A stretch of DNA of 37,752 nt from RUG760 sp045642205 (GCA_045642205.1 JAZUIK010000023.1:1-37752); one strand, 5' to 3'; counted from the first letter of the stretch, positions 1 to 7,843 are shown. Made by a program: numbers and translations. Notes: generated by a model from the sequence alone, not told the origin.

Positions 1-129
1 CGGATACTTTTCTCTGACAGTCTCCGCGCCATCAACACCGATGCCGTGACTTTTCTGAGGAAGGATCACATAGCAGCTGGTGCACATACCCAGGGTCTTT
101 GCGTAAAACTTAACTTCCATTAATGCCAT
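1..129 (-). CDS. esterase-family protein, N-terminal part (cut by window edge)
   Basis: Only the first 43 codons are inside the window. The ATG at 129 is preceded by a good AGGGAGG ribosome site (139-145). The N-terminus shares the pattern MAL...F...LGM...VILPQ...GIG with the complete esterase just upstream, so this looks like a tandem paralogue of the same alpha/beta-hydrolase family. The gap between the two genes is 19 bases, which implies one transcript. The catalytic residues lie outside the window, so activity cannot be judged. Two cysteines near residues 16 and 19 have no equivalent in the neighbour. Confidence 0.75.
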   Translation of the reverse strand, partial: MALMEVKFYAKTLGMCTSCYVILPQKSHGIGVDGAETVREKYP

Positions 130-148
130 GGTTCATTACCTCCCTTTC

Positions 149-943
149 TCAGACTCTCATCACACTGCCATCATTTTCCAGAGGCAGCCAATTTAACACG
201 CGCTGGATATTGCGATCCCAGAAGCCCCACTCATGGGTACCGGGCTCTTCGAAGTAGGTCAGATTGACCTTATCCTTAAACTTATCTCTGAACAATACAT
301 TGGGGGTATAGAGGAAATCTTCGGTTCCCACTGCCATGAAGAAATCAGGCAGTTTCACTCCCTTTTCGATCTGCTTTTCCAGCATGCAGGGCAGGTCATT
401 GATGGAACCCTTTAACTCTTCCATAGTACCGAAGTTATTCTCATGCATGGTGAATCGATCTCTGTTTTCATACTCCCAGACAGGATCCAGCAGACCGGAA
501 AGACTGGCGGCATAGCCAAAGCGCTCAGGACAGTTGATTCCCAGTTTGAAGGCACCAAATCCGCCCATGGACAGACCGGCAACGATGGTATCTTCTCTCT
601 TATCGGAGATCATGGGGTAGAACTCCAGCTTCAGTTCGGGCAGTTCTTTTGAAAAGTACTGATAGTAATCATATCCGTACTTCTGGTCACAGTAAAAACC
701 AAGGTCCGTCGCAGGCATGACCACCGCAATGCCTTTGGCAACCGCATAACGCTCGATACTGGTGCGTCTTTGCCAGATGGTCTGGTCATCGGAAGCTCCA
801 TGCAGCAGATACATGACAGGGATCTTCTTTTTGGCACTCTGACCACCCTGTCCGATACCATTGAACTCCTGAGGCAGGATCACATCCACCGATCGCTCCA
901 TTCCCAGTGCTGTGGAGAAAAAGTTTGCATGAATCAAAGCCAT
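149..943 (-). CDS. alpha/beta-hydrolase esterase (esterase D / tributyrin esterase type)
   Basis: 264-residue cytoplasmic protein with no signal peptide. The nucleophile elbow GLSMGG (G-x-S-x-G) is clear, followed by a likely acid residue in VGTEDF and the catalytic histidine in GTHEWGFW, giving a full Ser-Asp-His triad. An early YLLHG segment fits the oxyanion-hole strand. The family includes S-formylglutathione hydrolases, tributyrin esterases and feruloyl/acetyl-xylan esterases; the sequence does not show which substrate is used. It precedes a second, similar gene at the left edge and follows birA by 33 bases, so it may share the birA transcript. The start is supported by a GGAG site about eight bases upstream. 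Confidence 0.85.
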   Translation of the reverse strand: MALIHANFFSTALGMERSVDVILPQEFNGIGQGGQSAKKKIPVMYLLHGASDDQTIWQRRTSIERYAVAKGIAVVMPATDLGFYCDQKYGYDYYQYFSKELPELKLEFYPMISDKREDTIVAGLSMGGFGAFKLGINCPERFGYAASLSGLLDPVWEYENRDRFTMHENNFGTMEELKGSINDLPCMLEKQIEKGVKLPDFFMAVGTEDFLYTPNVLFRDKFKDKVNLTYFEEPGTHEWGFWDRNIQRVLNWLPLENDGSVMRV

Positions 944-976
944 AGTCTGCTCCGTCCTTTCTTTTACGTTGTAATT

Positions 977-1828
977 TTATGTTCTGACGCTGATCTCGCC
1001 GGAAGATAGGCTTTTCCTCTTTCCATCCGGATATTCTACGATCAGCTCGGCTTCATCACCGATGCCGACAACCTTAACAGGCGGTTCTCCCTCCATGGGA
1101 AGATGATCCGCATTCAATAAAGTCACCGTCTTACCCAGCACACAGGATCTCTCCCTATAGCTGTCCATATATTCTCTTTTACCTGTCACCTCATAGGCAT
1201 TCCAGGTATGGATAAACTCATTCAAAAACAGAGCGATGAGTTGTTCTCTGACACCCTCTCTGCTATCCGCAGTACTTCCCTGCTTCTCCTTATCGGAAGG
1301 CATGATCGCACCGGCAATATTTCTCAGTTCCTCCGGGAAACCTTCCTTCGGCTCCCAGACATTGAATCCGATACCCATGACCAGATAGTCCGGCACCATC
1401 TTACCGCCTGTAAAAGCTCCTTCTGTCAGGATGCCTACGATCTTTCGTTCGCGGAGCAAAAGATCGTTGACCCATTTGATCTGACAGGAAAGAGATTCGC
1501 CTGTCACTTCCTTTAACAGTTTTTCGATCGCCACTGCTGCGGACACCGCTGCCATGGTGGTCACTGCCAGAGCATCCTGAGCTTCCATGGAAGGACGCAA
1601 AAGGATACTGAGATAAAGACCTGTATCCTCCGGGGAGAAGAAGCTTCTTCCTCTTCTGCCTTTGCCTCTGGTCTGCATGGCTGCCGCCAGCACACTGCCA
1701 TGAACGGCCCCCTTTGCCGCTGCTTCCTTCAGAAGATCGTTGGTGGAGGTCACCTCATCGGCCAGCTCGATCGTCAACGCCATTTTTGCTTCTTCACTCA
1801 ACCACTGATCCACGATCGCTCTATCCAT
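977..1828 (-). CDS. birA: biotin--[acetyl-CoA-carboxylase] ligase, without DNA-binding domain
   Basis: 283 residues. Catalyses biotin activation to biotinyl-AMP and transfer to a lysine of biotin carboxyl carrier proteins. The biotinyl-AMP loop GKGRRGR is at about 55-61, the upstream STN of the ligase core at about 28-30, and a KWVND motif at 118-122, where most homologues have KWPND. A small C-terminal domain follows. There is no N-terminal helix-turn-helix, so this is the monofunctional class that does not act as the biotin repressor. It has its own promoter and an AGGAGG ribosome site right before the ATG. It is separated from the wall hydrolase gene by a 311-base structured gap. Confidence 0.93.
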   Translation of the reverse strand: MDRAIVDQWLSEEAKMALTIELADEVTSTNDLLKEAAAKGAVHGSVLAAAMQTRGKGRRGRSFFSPEDTGLYLSILLRPSMEAQDALAVTTMAAVSAAVAIEKLLKEVTGESLSCQIKWVNDLLLRERKIVGILTEGAFTGGKMVPDYLVMGIGFNVWEPKEGFPEELRNIAGAIMPSDKEKQGSTADSREGVREQLIALFLNEFIHTWNAYEVTGKREYMDSYRERSCVLGKTVTLLNADHLPMEGEPPVKVVGIGDEAELIVEYPDGKRKSLSSGEISVRT

Positions 1829-1862
1829 GCAGACTCCTCCTTTTTAAACGTACTTTAAAAGG

Positions 1863-1891
1863 ATTATACCATAAAGGGATTTTCTCTCCAA
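1863..1891 (-). promoter_or_regulatory. birA promoter
   Basis: On the minus strand, -35 TTGGAG (1886-1891), 17-base spacer, -10 TATAAT (1863-1868) preceded by TGG, an extended -10. It starts transcription about 25-30 bases before the birA ATG and lies just after the two foldback elements, so birA is probably insulated from the division cluster. Confidence 0.75.
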
Positions 1892-1905
1892 CAAAAATGA
1901 TAAGA

Positions 1906-2009
1906 AACAAGAAAGCCCACAGGGTCTTGTTTAACGTCCTCGGCCGATCCTCTTATGCGGAGTCGACCTGCGGATTGTTTCACAAGACGTCTGTAGGCTT
2001 TCGCTTGTT
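1906..2009 (-). ncRNA. structured foldback element, copy 2 (minus orientation), unknown family
   Basis: Read on the minus strand from 2009 to 1906, the two ends pair over about 25 bases with a few bulges (5' arm 2009-1982, 3' arm 1930-1906). The inside carries AAACAATCCGCAG (1980-1968) and CGAGGACGTT (1942-1933). These enclose a second stem, GGTCGA/TCC against GGATCGGCC with an 8-base loop. The 3' side is U-rich (CTTGTTTCTTATCATTTTT), so it could also end transcription. The same internal sequences occur at the same offsets in the neighbouring element on the other strand. I do not recognise the family. It lacks the SRP RNA tetraloop region and is much shorter than 6S RNA. Confidence 0.55.
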
Positions 2010-2021
2010 GCTGATCTCAAG

Positions 2022-2126
2022 ATAAAAGAAAGAGCACATACACTTTCCTCAAAACAATCCGCAGACCGAAGCGGCTAGCCGCCGGGCGAGGACGTTGAGA
2101 GGAATTGTATGTGCTCTTTCTTTTAT
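2022..2126 (+). ncRNA. structured foldback element, copy 1 (plus orientation) / likely bidirectional terminator
   Basis: A perfect 21-bp inverted repeat (2022-2042 with 2106-2126) closes a 105-nt element. Inside are AAACAATCCGCAG (2052-2064), the self-complementary GCGGCTAGCCGC (2071-2082) and CGAGGACGTT (2087-2096). The same two internal sequences occur in the opposite-strand copy at 1906-2009, although the outer stems are unrelated. Because the arms are A-rich on the 5' side and U-rich on the 3' side, it can act as a terminator on both strands. On the minus strand it would end the M23 hydrolase transcript, whose stop codon is at 2140. Confidence 0.6.
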
Positions 2127-2139
2127 ATTTCAGATTCTG

Positions 2140-3627
2140 TTACAAGTAAAGCTCGGGGTCGACTCTTCCGCCGCCGATATACACCTCAAAATGCAGGTGA
2201 GGACCGGTGGACATTCCGGTAGATCCGACATAACCGATCACCTGTCCCATTTCGACGTAATCGCCTACTTCACAGGCTCTTTCGCTCTGGTGGGCATACA
2301 GGGTGGAGGTTCCGTTGCCATGATCGATCATGACATAGTTACCCCAACCATCGTTCCAACCGTCAGCGGATGCAACGACGGTACCGCTGGCACCGGCATA
2401 GATAGGCTGACCGTACTGGGCCGCAATATCCAGACCACCGTGGTTGGAATAATCACCGGTAATAGGATGGATACGAGGTCCAAACAGAGAAGAGATCAGA
2501 TAACAGTCGACAGGCCAGTAGAACCATCCGGCACCGATACCGGGCCAGGATCTCCAGCCGTAATCCAGTGCACGATCGGCAGCGCTGGCATAGTTGCCGA
2601 AAAGATTCTCATCGTAGCCACTGCTACCGCTGCTTCCGGAATCTCCGTTATCTGCGCTCTCGTAATACTCGTCATCACCATCGTCATCGTCGTCATCATC
2701 CGATGAACCGGAGCTTGCCTGCTGCTGTTGCTGCTGGGCCTCCAGCTGACGTCTGGATTCCTCCAATGCCTGCTGGCGTCTGGATTCTTCCGCAGCGATC
2801 GCCTGCTGACGCTGTTCTTCGATCAGGCGGCTCTCTTCTGCAATACGCTCTTCTTCATTTTCGATAGAAACTCGGACATCCAGGAGCTGTCCGGCAATCT
2901 CTGCCATGGTGGCTTCCTGTTCCTGCTTCAGAAGGGCGATGGCCAGTGCATTGGAATTCAATGCATCGACTTCGATCTGCTTCTGAGCCAGAAGAGCTTC
3001 CAGGTTTGCCTGTTCGACCTCTTCCTGTGCTTTGTCCTTTTCCAGTTCGGTCTTGGCCTGCTGGATCGTTTCCTTACTTTCAACGATCGCCGTTTCAACA
3101 CGGTTCATTTCCGAGATGATCTGGTTATCGTATTTGACTACTTCACTGATATACTCCAGACGGGAGAACAGATCCGCAATACTGCTGGCACTTAAGAGTA
3201 CCTCCAGATAATTGGTCTGGTTGGTCTCATACATCATCTGGATACGTCCCTTGAACTGATCGTAATAGACTTTCAGCTCTTCTCTCTGGGCATCCAGCTG
3301 TGCTTCCGTTGCAGTCAGAAGTGCCTGGTTTTCGGTGATCTTTGTATTCAGGTTCGCGATACGCTTACCGACTTCGATCAACTGATTGTCCAGTGCCTGC
3401 AGCTCTGCTGCCGCTGTATCCAACGCTTCCTGTGCAGCAGCAAGTTCCTCTTCCGTTGCATCCAGGATCGCCTGCTGCTCAGCCTCCTGCTCTTCCAGTT
3501 CTCTCTCCTGTGCCTCCAGTTCACCCAGATCATCTGCCAGGGCGGGAAGGACACAGCCAAGGATCATAGCCAGAGCAAGAAGGATACAGATCGTCATGGA
3601 GATGATCTTTTTCGTTTTCTTACGCAT
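2140..3627 (-). CDS. secreted coiled-coil M23 (LytM) peptidoglycan hydrolase, FtsEX partner
   Basis: 495 residues. A signal peptide (1-31) ends PALA-DD; an LGC at 23-25 is a weaker lipobox alternative. A long Glu/Gln-rich coiled coil spans roughly 34-300. A low-complexity linker follows (poly-Gln near 298-303, an Asp run at 310-316, then Ser/Gly), and the C-terminal M23 domain starts at about 370. Zinc and catalytic residues are present: H396 and D400 in HGGLD, H446, and HLH at 477-479. It is therefore probably an active endopeptidase, unlike degenerate EnvC-type activators. It follows ftsX by 17 bases. By analogy with PcsB, CwlO and RipC, FtsEX is expected to switch on cell-wall cleavage by this protein during division. 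Confidence 0.9.
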   Translation of the reverse strand: MRKKTKKIISMTICILLALAMILGCVLPALADDLGELEAQERELEEQEAEQQAILDATEEELAAAQEALDTAAAELQALDNQLIEVGKRIANLNTKITENQALLTATEAQLDAQREELKVYYDQFKGRIQMMYETNQTNYLEVLLSASSIADLFSRLEYISEVVKYDNQIISEMNRVETAIVESKETIQQAKTELEKDKAQEEVEQANLEALLAQKQIEVDALNSNALAIALLKQEQEATMAEIAGQLLDVRVSIENEEERIAEESRLIEEQRQQAIAAEESRRQQALEESRRQLEAQQQQQQASSGSSDDDDDDDGDDEYYESADNGDSGSSGSSGYDENLFGNYASAADRALDYGWRSWPGIGAGWFYWPVDCYLISSLFGPRIHPITGDYSNHGGLDIAAQYGQPIYAGASGTVVASADGWNDGWGNYVMIDHGNGTSTLYAHQSERACEVGDYVEMGQVIGYVGSTGMSTGPHLHFEVYIGGGRVDPELYL

Positions 3628-3644
3628 AACTCACCCTCCGTTCA

Positions 3645-4562
3645 TCAGACGCGAAGGTACTTTCGAATGGAGATAGCACTTCCGAAAACACCGACGACGA
3701 TACTGATACCGACGAGCAAAGGCAGAAGACCGGTCATGATCTCCTGTACGCTCAGGACGGTAAACAGAGACATGATCGCATTGAAATTCTTGATGATCAC
3801 CTTCACCAATGCATCATATCCAAAGAAGACCAGGGCTACCGGAAGGATCGCTCCCAAAAATCCGATCATGATACCCTCTACGATAAAGGGAAGACGGACG
3901 AAGCTGTCGGTAGCACCGATATATTTCATGATGTTGATCTCATTGCGTCTGGTATAGACCGAAATACGGATCGTATTAGAGATCAGCAGGACCGCAACAA
4001 AGATCAGAAATGCGATCAAGGCAACGCCGACGTAGGTGACCAATTTGGTCATGGTACCCAGCATTCTTGCCGCATTGACGGAATAGTTGACCTTACGGAC
4101 CAGGGGAGATGCGTTCAGGAATGTAGCGATACCTTCCTGATCATTGACGTTGGCGGGATAGATCTCGAAGTTAGAGGAATTTGCCAGAGGATTATCGGCA
4201 TTGAGTTCCTCCATGAGATCTTCACCGATCTCATCCTGACCGATCATTTCATCCTTAAATTCAGCCCATGCTTCATCGGCTGATACATATTTATAGGACG
4301 CGATATCACTTCTCTGGCTGAGCTGGATGCTGAGCTGATTGACTTCCTCTTCGGTAATACCGTTCTTCAGGAAGGCGACCATACCGACATTCTTATCCAG
4401 ATCGCCGGTAAAGCTTCTCAGATTCATAACGATACAATACACGATGCCAAGGATGATCAGACAGGCAGTGATCGTACCGACAGATGCCAGGGACATCAGT
4501 CCGTTTCTGAATACATTTTTAAATCCGTCGCCGATACAGCGACCCATTGTCGTTATCTTCAT
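3645..4562 (-). CDS. ftsX: cell division ABC transporter permease FtsX
   Basis: 305 residues. One transmembrane helix near 20-50, an extracellular domain (about 55-170) with the usual NPLANSSNFEI-type segment, then three helices in the C-terminal half, the standard FtsX topology. It works with FtsE as a non-transporting ABC complex that regulates peptidoglycan hydrolases. The start codon overlaps the ftsE stop by 4 bases (ATGA), so the two are translationally coupled, and the likely client hydrolase follows directly. Confidence 0.95.
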   Translation of the reverse strand: MKITTMGRCIGDGFKNVFRNGLMSLASVGTITACLIILGIVYCIVMNLRSFTGDLDKNVGMVAFLKNGITEEEVNQLSIQLSQRSDIASYKYVSADEAWAEFKDEMIGQDEIGEDLMEELNADNPLANSSNFEIYPANVNDQEGIATFLNASPLVRKVNYSVNAARMLGTMTKLVTYVGVALIAFLIFVAVLLISNTIRISVYTRRNEINIMKYIGATDSFVRLPFIVEGIMIGFLGAILPVALVFFGYDALVKVIIKNFNAIMSLFTVLSVQEIMTGLLPLLVGISIVVGVFGSAISIRKYLRV

Positions 4563-5239
4563 ACGTCGTCGTAGCCTCCTCCCGAATCACGGACAACAAT
4601 GCCGTTTTCCAAATGGATGACTCGCTTCTGCATGGCATTAACGATGGCTCTGTCATGAGTTGCGATAATAACGGTGGTTCCTCTCTGATTGATAGCCTCC
4701 AGAACCTCCATGATCTCCTCGGAATTACGAGGATCCAGGTTTCCCGTGGGCTCATCAGCGATTACCAGGGGCGGATTGTTAACGATCGCTCTGGCAATGG
4801 CGGTTCTCTGCTGCTCACCACCGGAGATCTCACCGGGCAGACTCTTTGCCTTGTGGGACAGTCCGACCAGATTCAGTGCGGCAGGCACACTCTTCTTGAT
4901 CTTCTTGGGAGCAGTCTCGATGACCTGCAATGCAAAGGCAACGTTATCGTAGACAGTACGCTTGGGAAGCAGGCGATAGTCCTGGAAAACGATACCCATC
5001 TTGCGGCGCAGGGCAGCGATCTTGGAACGGCGCAGTTTGGTAATGTCCTTACCGTCGATAATGACCTGACCTTCATCGGGAGTCAATTCGCGCATGAGCA
5101 GTTTGAGTAATGTACTCTTTCCGCTTCCGCTCTCACCGACGACGAAGACGAACTCTCCGTCATTGATAGTCAGACTGAGATTTTCGACGCCAACGACCTT
5201 GCCATCATAGACCTTCGTTACGTTTTTTAATTCAATCAT
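4559..5239 (-). CDS. ftsE: cell division ATP-binding protein FtsE
   Basis: 226 residues, full length. Walker A GESGSGKST at 35-43, Q-loop in FQDYRLLP near 85-92, ABC signature SGGEQQR at 139-145, Walker B with ADEPTGNLDP at 161-170, and the switch histidine in ATHD. It supplies ATP-driven conformational change to FtsX. The gene starts 2 bases after the stop of the upstream CdaR-like regulator, so the regulator, ftsE, ftsX and the M23 hydrolase probably form one operon. Confidence 0.96.
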   Translation of the reverse strand: MIELKNVTKVYDGKVVGVENLSLTINDGEFVFVVGESGSGKSTLLKLLMRELTPDEGQVIIDGKDITKLRRSKIAALRRKMGIVFQDYRLLPKRTVYDNVAFALQVIETAPKKIKKSVPAALNLVGLSHKAKSLPGEISGGEQQRTAIARAIVNNPPLVIADEPTGNLDPRNSEEIMEVLEAINQRGTTVIIATHDRAIVNAMQKRVIHLENGIVVRDSGGGYDDV

Positions 5240-5241
5240 AA

Positions 5242-6333
5242 TTATCTGTATCCGTTGCTCTCTCTGTAATCGATATACTTTGCCACCATGAGAGCAATCT
5301 TAAAGATGATGGCATCGTCGAAGGTACGGACATCCAGTCCCGTGGTCTTCTGAAGCTTGTCCAGACGGTATACCAGCGTATTTCTGTGGATATAGAGCTG
5401 TCTGGAAGTCTCGGAGATATTCAGAGAATTCTCAAAGAACTTGTTGACGGTATTCAGGGTCTCTTCGTCGAAGTCGTCGACCTTGACATCTTTGAAGATC
5501 TCCTTGATATACATCTTGCAGAGGGTCATGTCCAGCTGATGGATCAGACGGCCGATACCCAGACGGTTGTAGTTGATGACATACTTCTCTTCATAGAAGA
5601 TCTTTCCGACCTCAAGGGCCATGTTGGCTTCCTTGTAGGAGCGGGAGATATCCTTCAGATCGGAGACAACCGAACCGATGGAGATGCGGACCTTGCCCAT
5701 TGCCTCGCTGGCAAGCATATCACTGATGGTCATAGCTGTCTTCTCCAGTGCAGCTCTGGAGCTGTCACCACTGACATCCTTGACCAGGATGATATTCTTT
5801 TCGTCCACTGCGGTGATGAAATCCTTATTCTTAGTGGGATAGATTCCACGGATGATATCGATGACGGAGTCATTCACATCCTTGTCGTTATCGGATTCGA
5901 TCAGATAGACGACACGGGGAATGTTGTTATCGATATGCAGCTTCTTGGCACGCATGTAGATGTCCACCAGAAGAAGATTATCCAGAAGCAGCATCTTGAT
6001 AAAGTTGTCCTTATCGTAGCGCTCTCTGTAGGCTACCATCAGTCCCTGGAGCTGGAAAACGGCGATCTTTGCCAAAGTAGCGGCATCTTCCGTGATGCCC
6101 TTGACAGCAAGAACGTACTCCACCTCACCGTTTCCGATGATCTTGTAGAACAGATGGCCGTTAAAGGCTGCACCATCCTCAAAATTACCCGCGGGGATAG
6201 TGATCTCTCTGGCTGTTTTCAGGCTCTCGGTTGTAGCTAACAGATCGCCCTCCGGTTCAAGGACCGTCAGTTCCTTTTTGGTGATCGATTTAAGACCTTC
6301 AATAGTGGATTGAAGAATTTGATTAGAGACCAC
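5242..6333 (-). CDS. CdaR/PucR-type transcriptional regulator
   Basis: 363 residues starting at a GTG with an AGGAGG site upstream. The C-terminal ~60 residues contain the PucR-type helix-turn-helix (ISETSRQLYIHRNTLVYRLDKL), and the middle part has a GGDEF-like CdaR fold segment (SIGSVVSDLKDISRSYKEA). The N-terminal ~130 residues would be the sensory part. Relatives sense sugar diacids or purine metabolites, but the ligand here is unknown. It is the first gene of the ftsEX-hydrolase group and has its own promoter with three phased GTTAC half-sites, so it may control itself and ftsEX. No recognisable catabolic target gene lies nearby. Confidence 0.85.
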   Translation of the reverse strand: MVSNQILQSTIEGLKSITKKELTVLEPEGDLLATTESLKTAREITIPAGNFEDGAAFNGHLFYKIIGNGEVEYVLAVKGITEDAATLAKIAVFQLQGLMVAYRERYDKDNFIKMLLLDNLLLVDIYMRAKKLHIDNNIPRVVYLIESDNDKDVNDSVIDIIRGIYPTKNKDFITAVDEKNIILVKDVSGDSSRAALEKTAMTISDMLASEAMGKVRISIGSVVSDLKDISRSYKEANMALEVGKIFYEEKYVINYNRLGIGRLIHQLDMTLCKMYIKEIFKDVKVDDFDEETLNTVNKFFENSLNISETSRQLYIHRNTLVYRLDKLQKTTGLDVRTFDDAIIFKIALMVAKYIDYRESNGYR

Positions 6334-6363
6334 GGTAGTTCCTCCTCTTCTGATAATTACTGT

Positions 6364-6392
6364 ATTTTACCACAGCAATGTCGTTTTTTCCA
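6364..6392 (-). promoter_or_regulatory. promoter of the CdaR-like / ftsEX operon
   Basis: Minus strand -35 TGGAAA (6387-6392), 17-base spacer, -10 TAAAAT (6364-6369) with TGG just upstream (extended -10). Located 30-60 bases before the GTG start of the regulator. Confidence 0.6.
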
Positions 6393-6411
6393 GTCGTTTA
6401 TGAAACAAACA

Positions 6412-6440
6412 TGTTACAGTTTGTAACAATTGTGTTACAA
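6412..6440. promoter_or_regulatory. phased inverted-repeat operator candidate (three GTTAC half-sites)
   Basis: On the plus strand, GTTAC at 6413-6417, GTAAC at 6423-6427 and GTTAC at 6434-6438 form two overlapping palindromes (TGTTAC-N5-GTAACA and TTGTAAC-N6-GTTACAA). Centre-to-centre spacing is 10 and 11 bases, one helical turn. The site ends one base before the aspartate kinase stop codon and lies 20-48 bases upstream of the -35 box of the CdaR-like gene. Which protein binds is not visible in the sequence; the adjacent regulator is the first guess. Confidence 0.5.
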
Positions 6441-6441
6441 C

Positions 6442-7788
6442 TTACTCTTCGGGGATAAGACTTTTCTGTTCGTTGCAGCGTTCCGCATACTCATACAGAG
6501 CTCTCACAGAGGTCTCAAAATCATCCTCTGCGATACCGACAACGATGGAGATCTCGTTGATGCCCTGGATGGACAGACGGACATTGACGCCGGCATCTGC
6601 CAGTACCTGGAAAACGGCAGCACCGGAACCGATAGCACCCTGCATCTTGGCGCCGACGATAGCGACCAGTGCCAGGTTGTGCTCGATATTGATATTGTAA
6701 GGGTCGATCTCTCTGCGGATACGACGAAGGATATTCTCCTCCTTACCCTCCAGTTCCTTATCGTCTACCACGACGGTCATGGTTCCGATACTGGAAGGAA
6801 CGTGCTCTACATTGACAACAGACTCCTCGAAGACCTGCAGCACCTTACGGCCAAAGCCCAGGCGGTCAGATCCGATATCCTTTTCAAAGGAAAGAGCGGT
6901 GAAGCCGGTCTTTCCGGTAATTCCCGTAACAAAGCAATGTGCTTCGGTGATCTTATTATCCGGAACGATCCAGGAGCCCTCATCCTGAGGACGATTGGTG
7001 TTGCGGATGTTGATCGGAATGCCCTCGGAGCGGGCAGGGAAGATGGCTTCCTCGTGGAAGACGCTGGCTCCCATGTAAGAGAGCTCTCTCAGCTCAGAGT
7101 AGCTGACTTCCTTGATTCCGAAGGGATTGTCGATGATACGGGGATCCGCTGCCAAAAAGCCACTGACATCGGTCCAGTTCTCGTAGACATCGACCTTCAT
7201 GGCCTTGGATACGATGGAACCGGTAATATCGCTGCCGCCGCGGGAGAAGGTCTTGACGCGGCCATTGGTCGCAGCACCATAGAAACCGGGCATAACAAAA
7301 CGCTCGGATACATCTACATCGTAGAAGGCTTCCATGGTCAGTTTTTCATCATAATTGCCGTGCGCATCGAACACGATATACTCAGCGGGATCGATAAAGC
7401 GGTAGCCAAGAGCTGCAGCCAGGATCTTTCCGTTCAGGAACTCTCCACGGCTGACAAGATACTCTTCACTGATACCCTCATCGATATCGCTCTGGATCTC
7501 TCTGAATTCATCGTCCAGAGAAAAATCGATACCCAATCCCTGGATGATCTCATCGTAACGCGCTTCAATGTGATGGAAGTAGGCATGTGCCTCATCCACA
7601 TCACGCTTCTGGATCTCGTAGCAGCGGATCAACATATCCGTAACCTTGACATCTCCCTTGAAACGCTTTCCGGGAGCAGAGGGAACTACATACATTCTGG
7701 CAGGATCTGCCTGAATGATATCGATAACCTTACGGATCTGATCAGCATCTGCTAAGGAGCTGCCTCCGAACTTGACGGCTTTTCTCAT
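6442..7788 (-). CDS. lysC: aspartate kinase
   Basis: 448 residues. Phosphorylates aspartate, the first step towards lysine, threonine, methionine and diaminopimelate. The kinase motif KFGGSS is at 7-12, SRGGSDITG marks the ATP/aspartate site, and two ACT regulatory domains fill the last ~150 residues (GITGKTGFTALSF and IVGAKMQGAIG regions). Length and layout match the monofunctional, single-chain class such as B. subtilis YclM/ThrD; which amino acid inhibits it cannot be read. It sits between ftsZ and the ftsEX group, with a GAAA-loop hairpin separating it from ftsZ. No lysine riboswitch fits in the 66-base gap upstream. Confidence 0.93.
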   Translation of the reverse strand: MRKAVKFGGSSLADADQIRKVIDIIQADPARMYVVPSAPGKRFKGDVKVTDMLIRCYEIQKRDVDEAHAYFHHIEARYDEIIQGLGIDFSLDDEFREIQSDIDEGISEEYLVSRGEFLNGKILAAALGYRFIDPAEYIVFDAHGNYDEKLTMEAFYDVDVSERFVMPGFYGAATNGRVKTFSRGGSDITGSIVSKAMKVDVYENWTDVSGFLAADPRIIDNPFGIKEVSYSELRELSYMGASVFHEEAIFPARSEGIPINIRNTNRPQDEGSWIVPDNKITEAHCFVTGITGKTGFTALSFEKDIGSDRLGFGRKVLQVFEESVVNVEHVPSSIGTMTVVVDDKELEGKEENILRRIRREIDPYNINIEHNLALVAIVGAKMQGAIGSGAAVFQVLADAGVNVRLSIQGINEISIVVGIAEDDFETSVRALYEYAERCNEQKSLIPEE

Positions 7789-7819
7789 AATAAAGGATCT
7801 ATCCTTTCAACAAAATGAT

Positions 7820-7843
7820 AGCGGCCTGCTTTCGCAGACCGCT
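7820..7843 (-). terminator. hairpin after ftsZ
   Basis: On the minus strand AGCGGTCTGC-GAAA-GCAGGCCGCT folds into a 10-bp stem (one G-U pair) with a GNRA tetraloop, followed by ATCATTTTGTT. It lies in the short gap between the ftsZ stop and the aspartate kinase start. It is probably a partial terminator or processing site that lowers downstream expression. Confidence 0.55.

Noticed and set aside
1906..2009. SRP RNA (4.5S) or 6S RNA
   Set aside because: The length is right for a small SRP RNA, but the conserved apical GGAA tetraloop and adjacent loop are missing. 6S RNA is nearly twice as long with a central bubble. The same internal motif in an inverted neighbour does not fit a housekeeping RNA.
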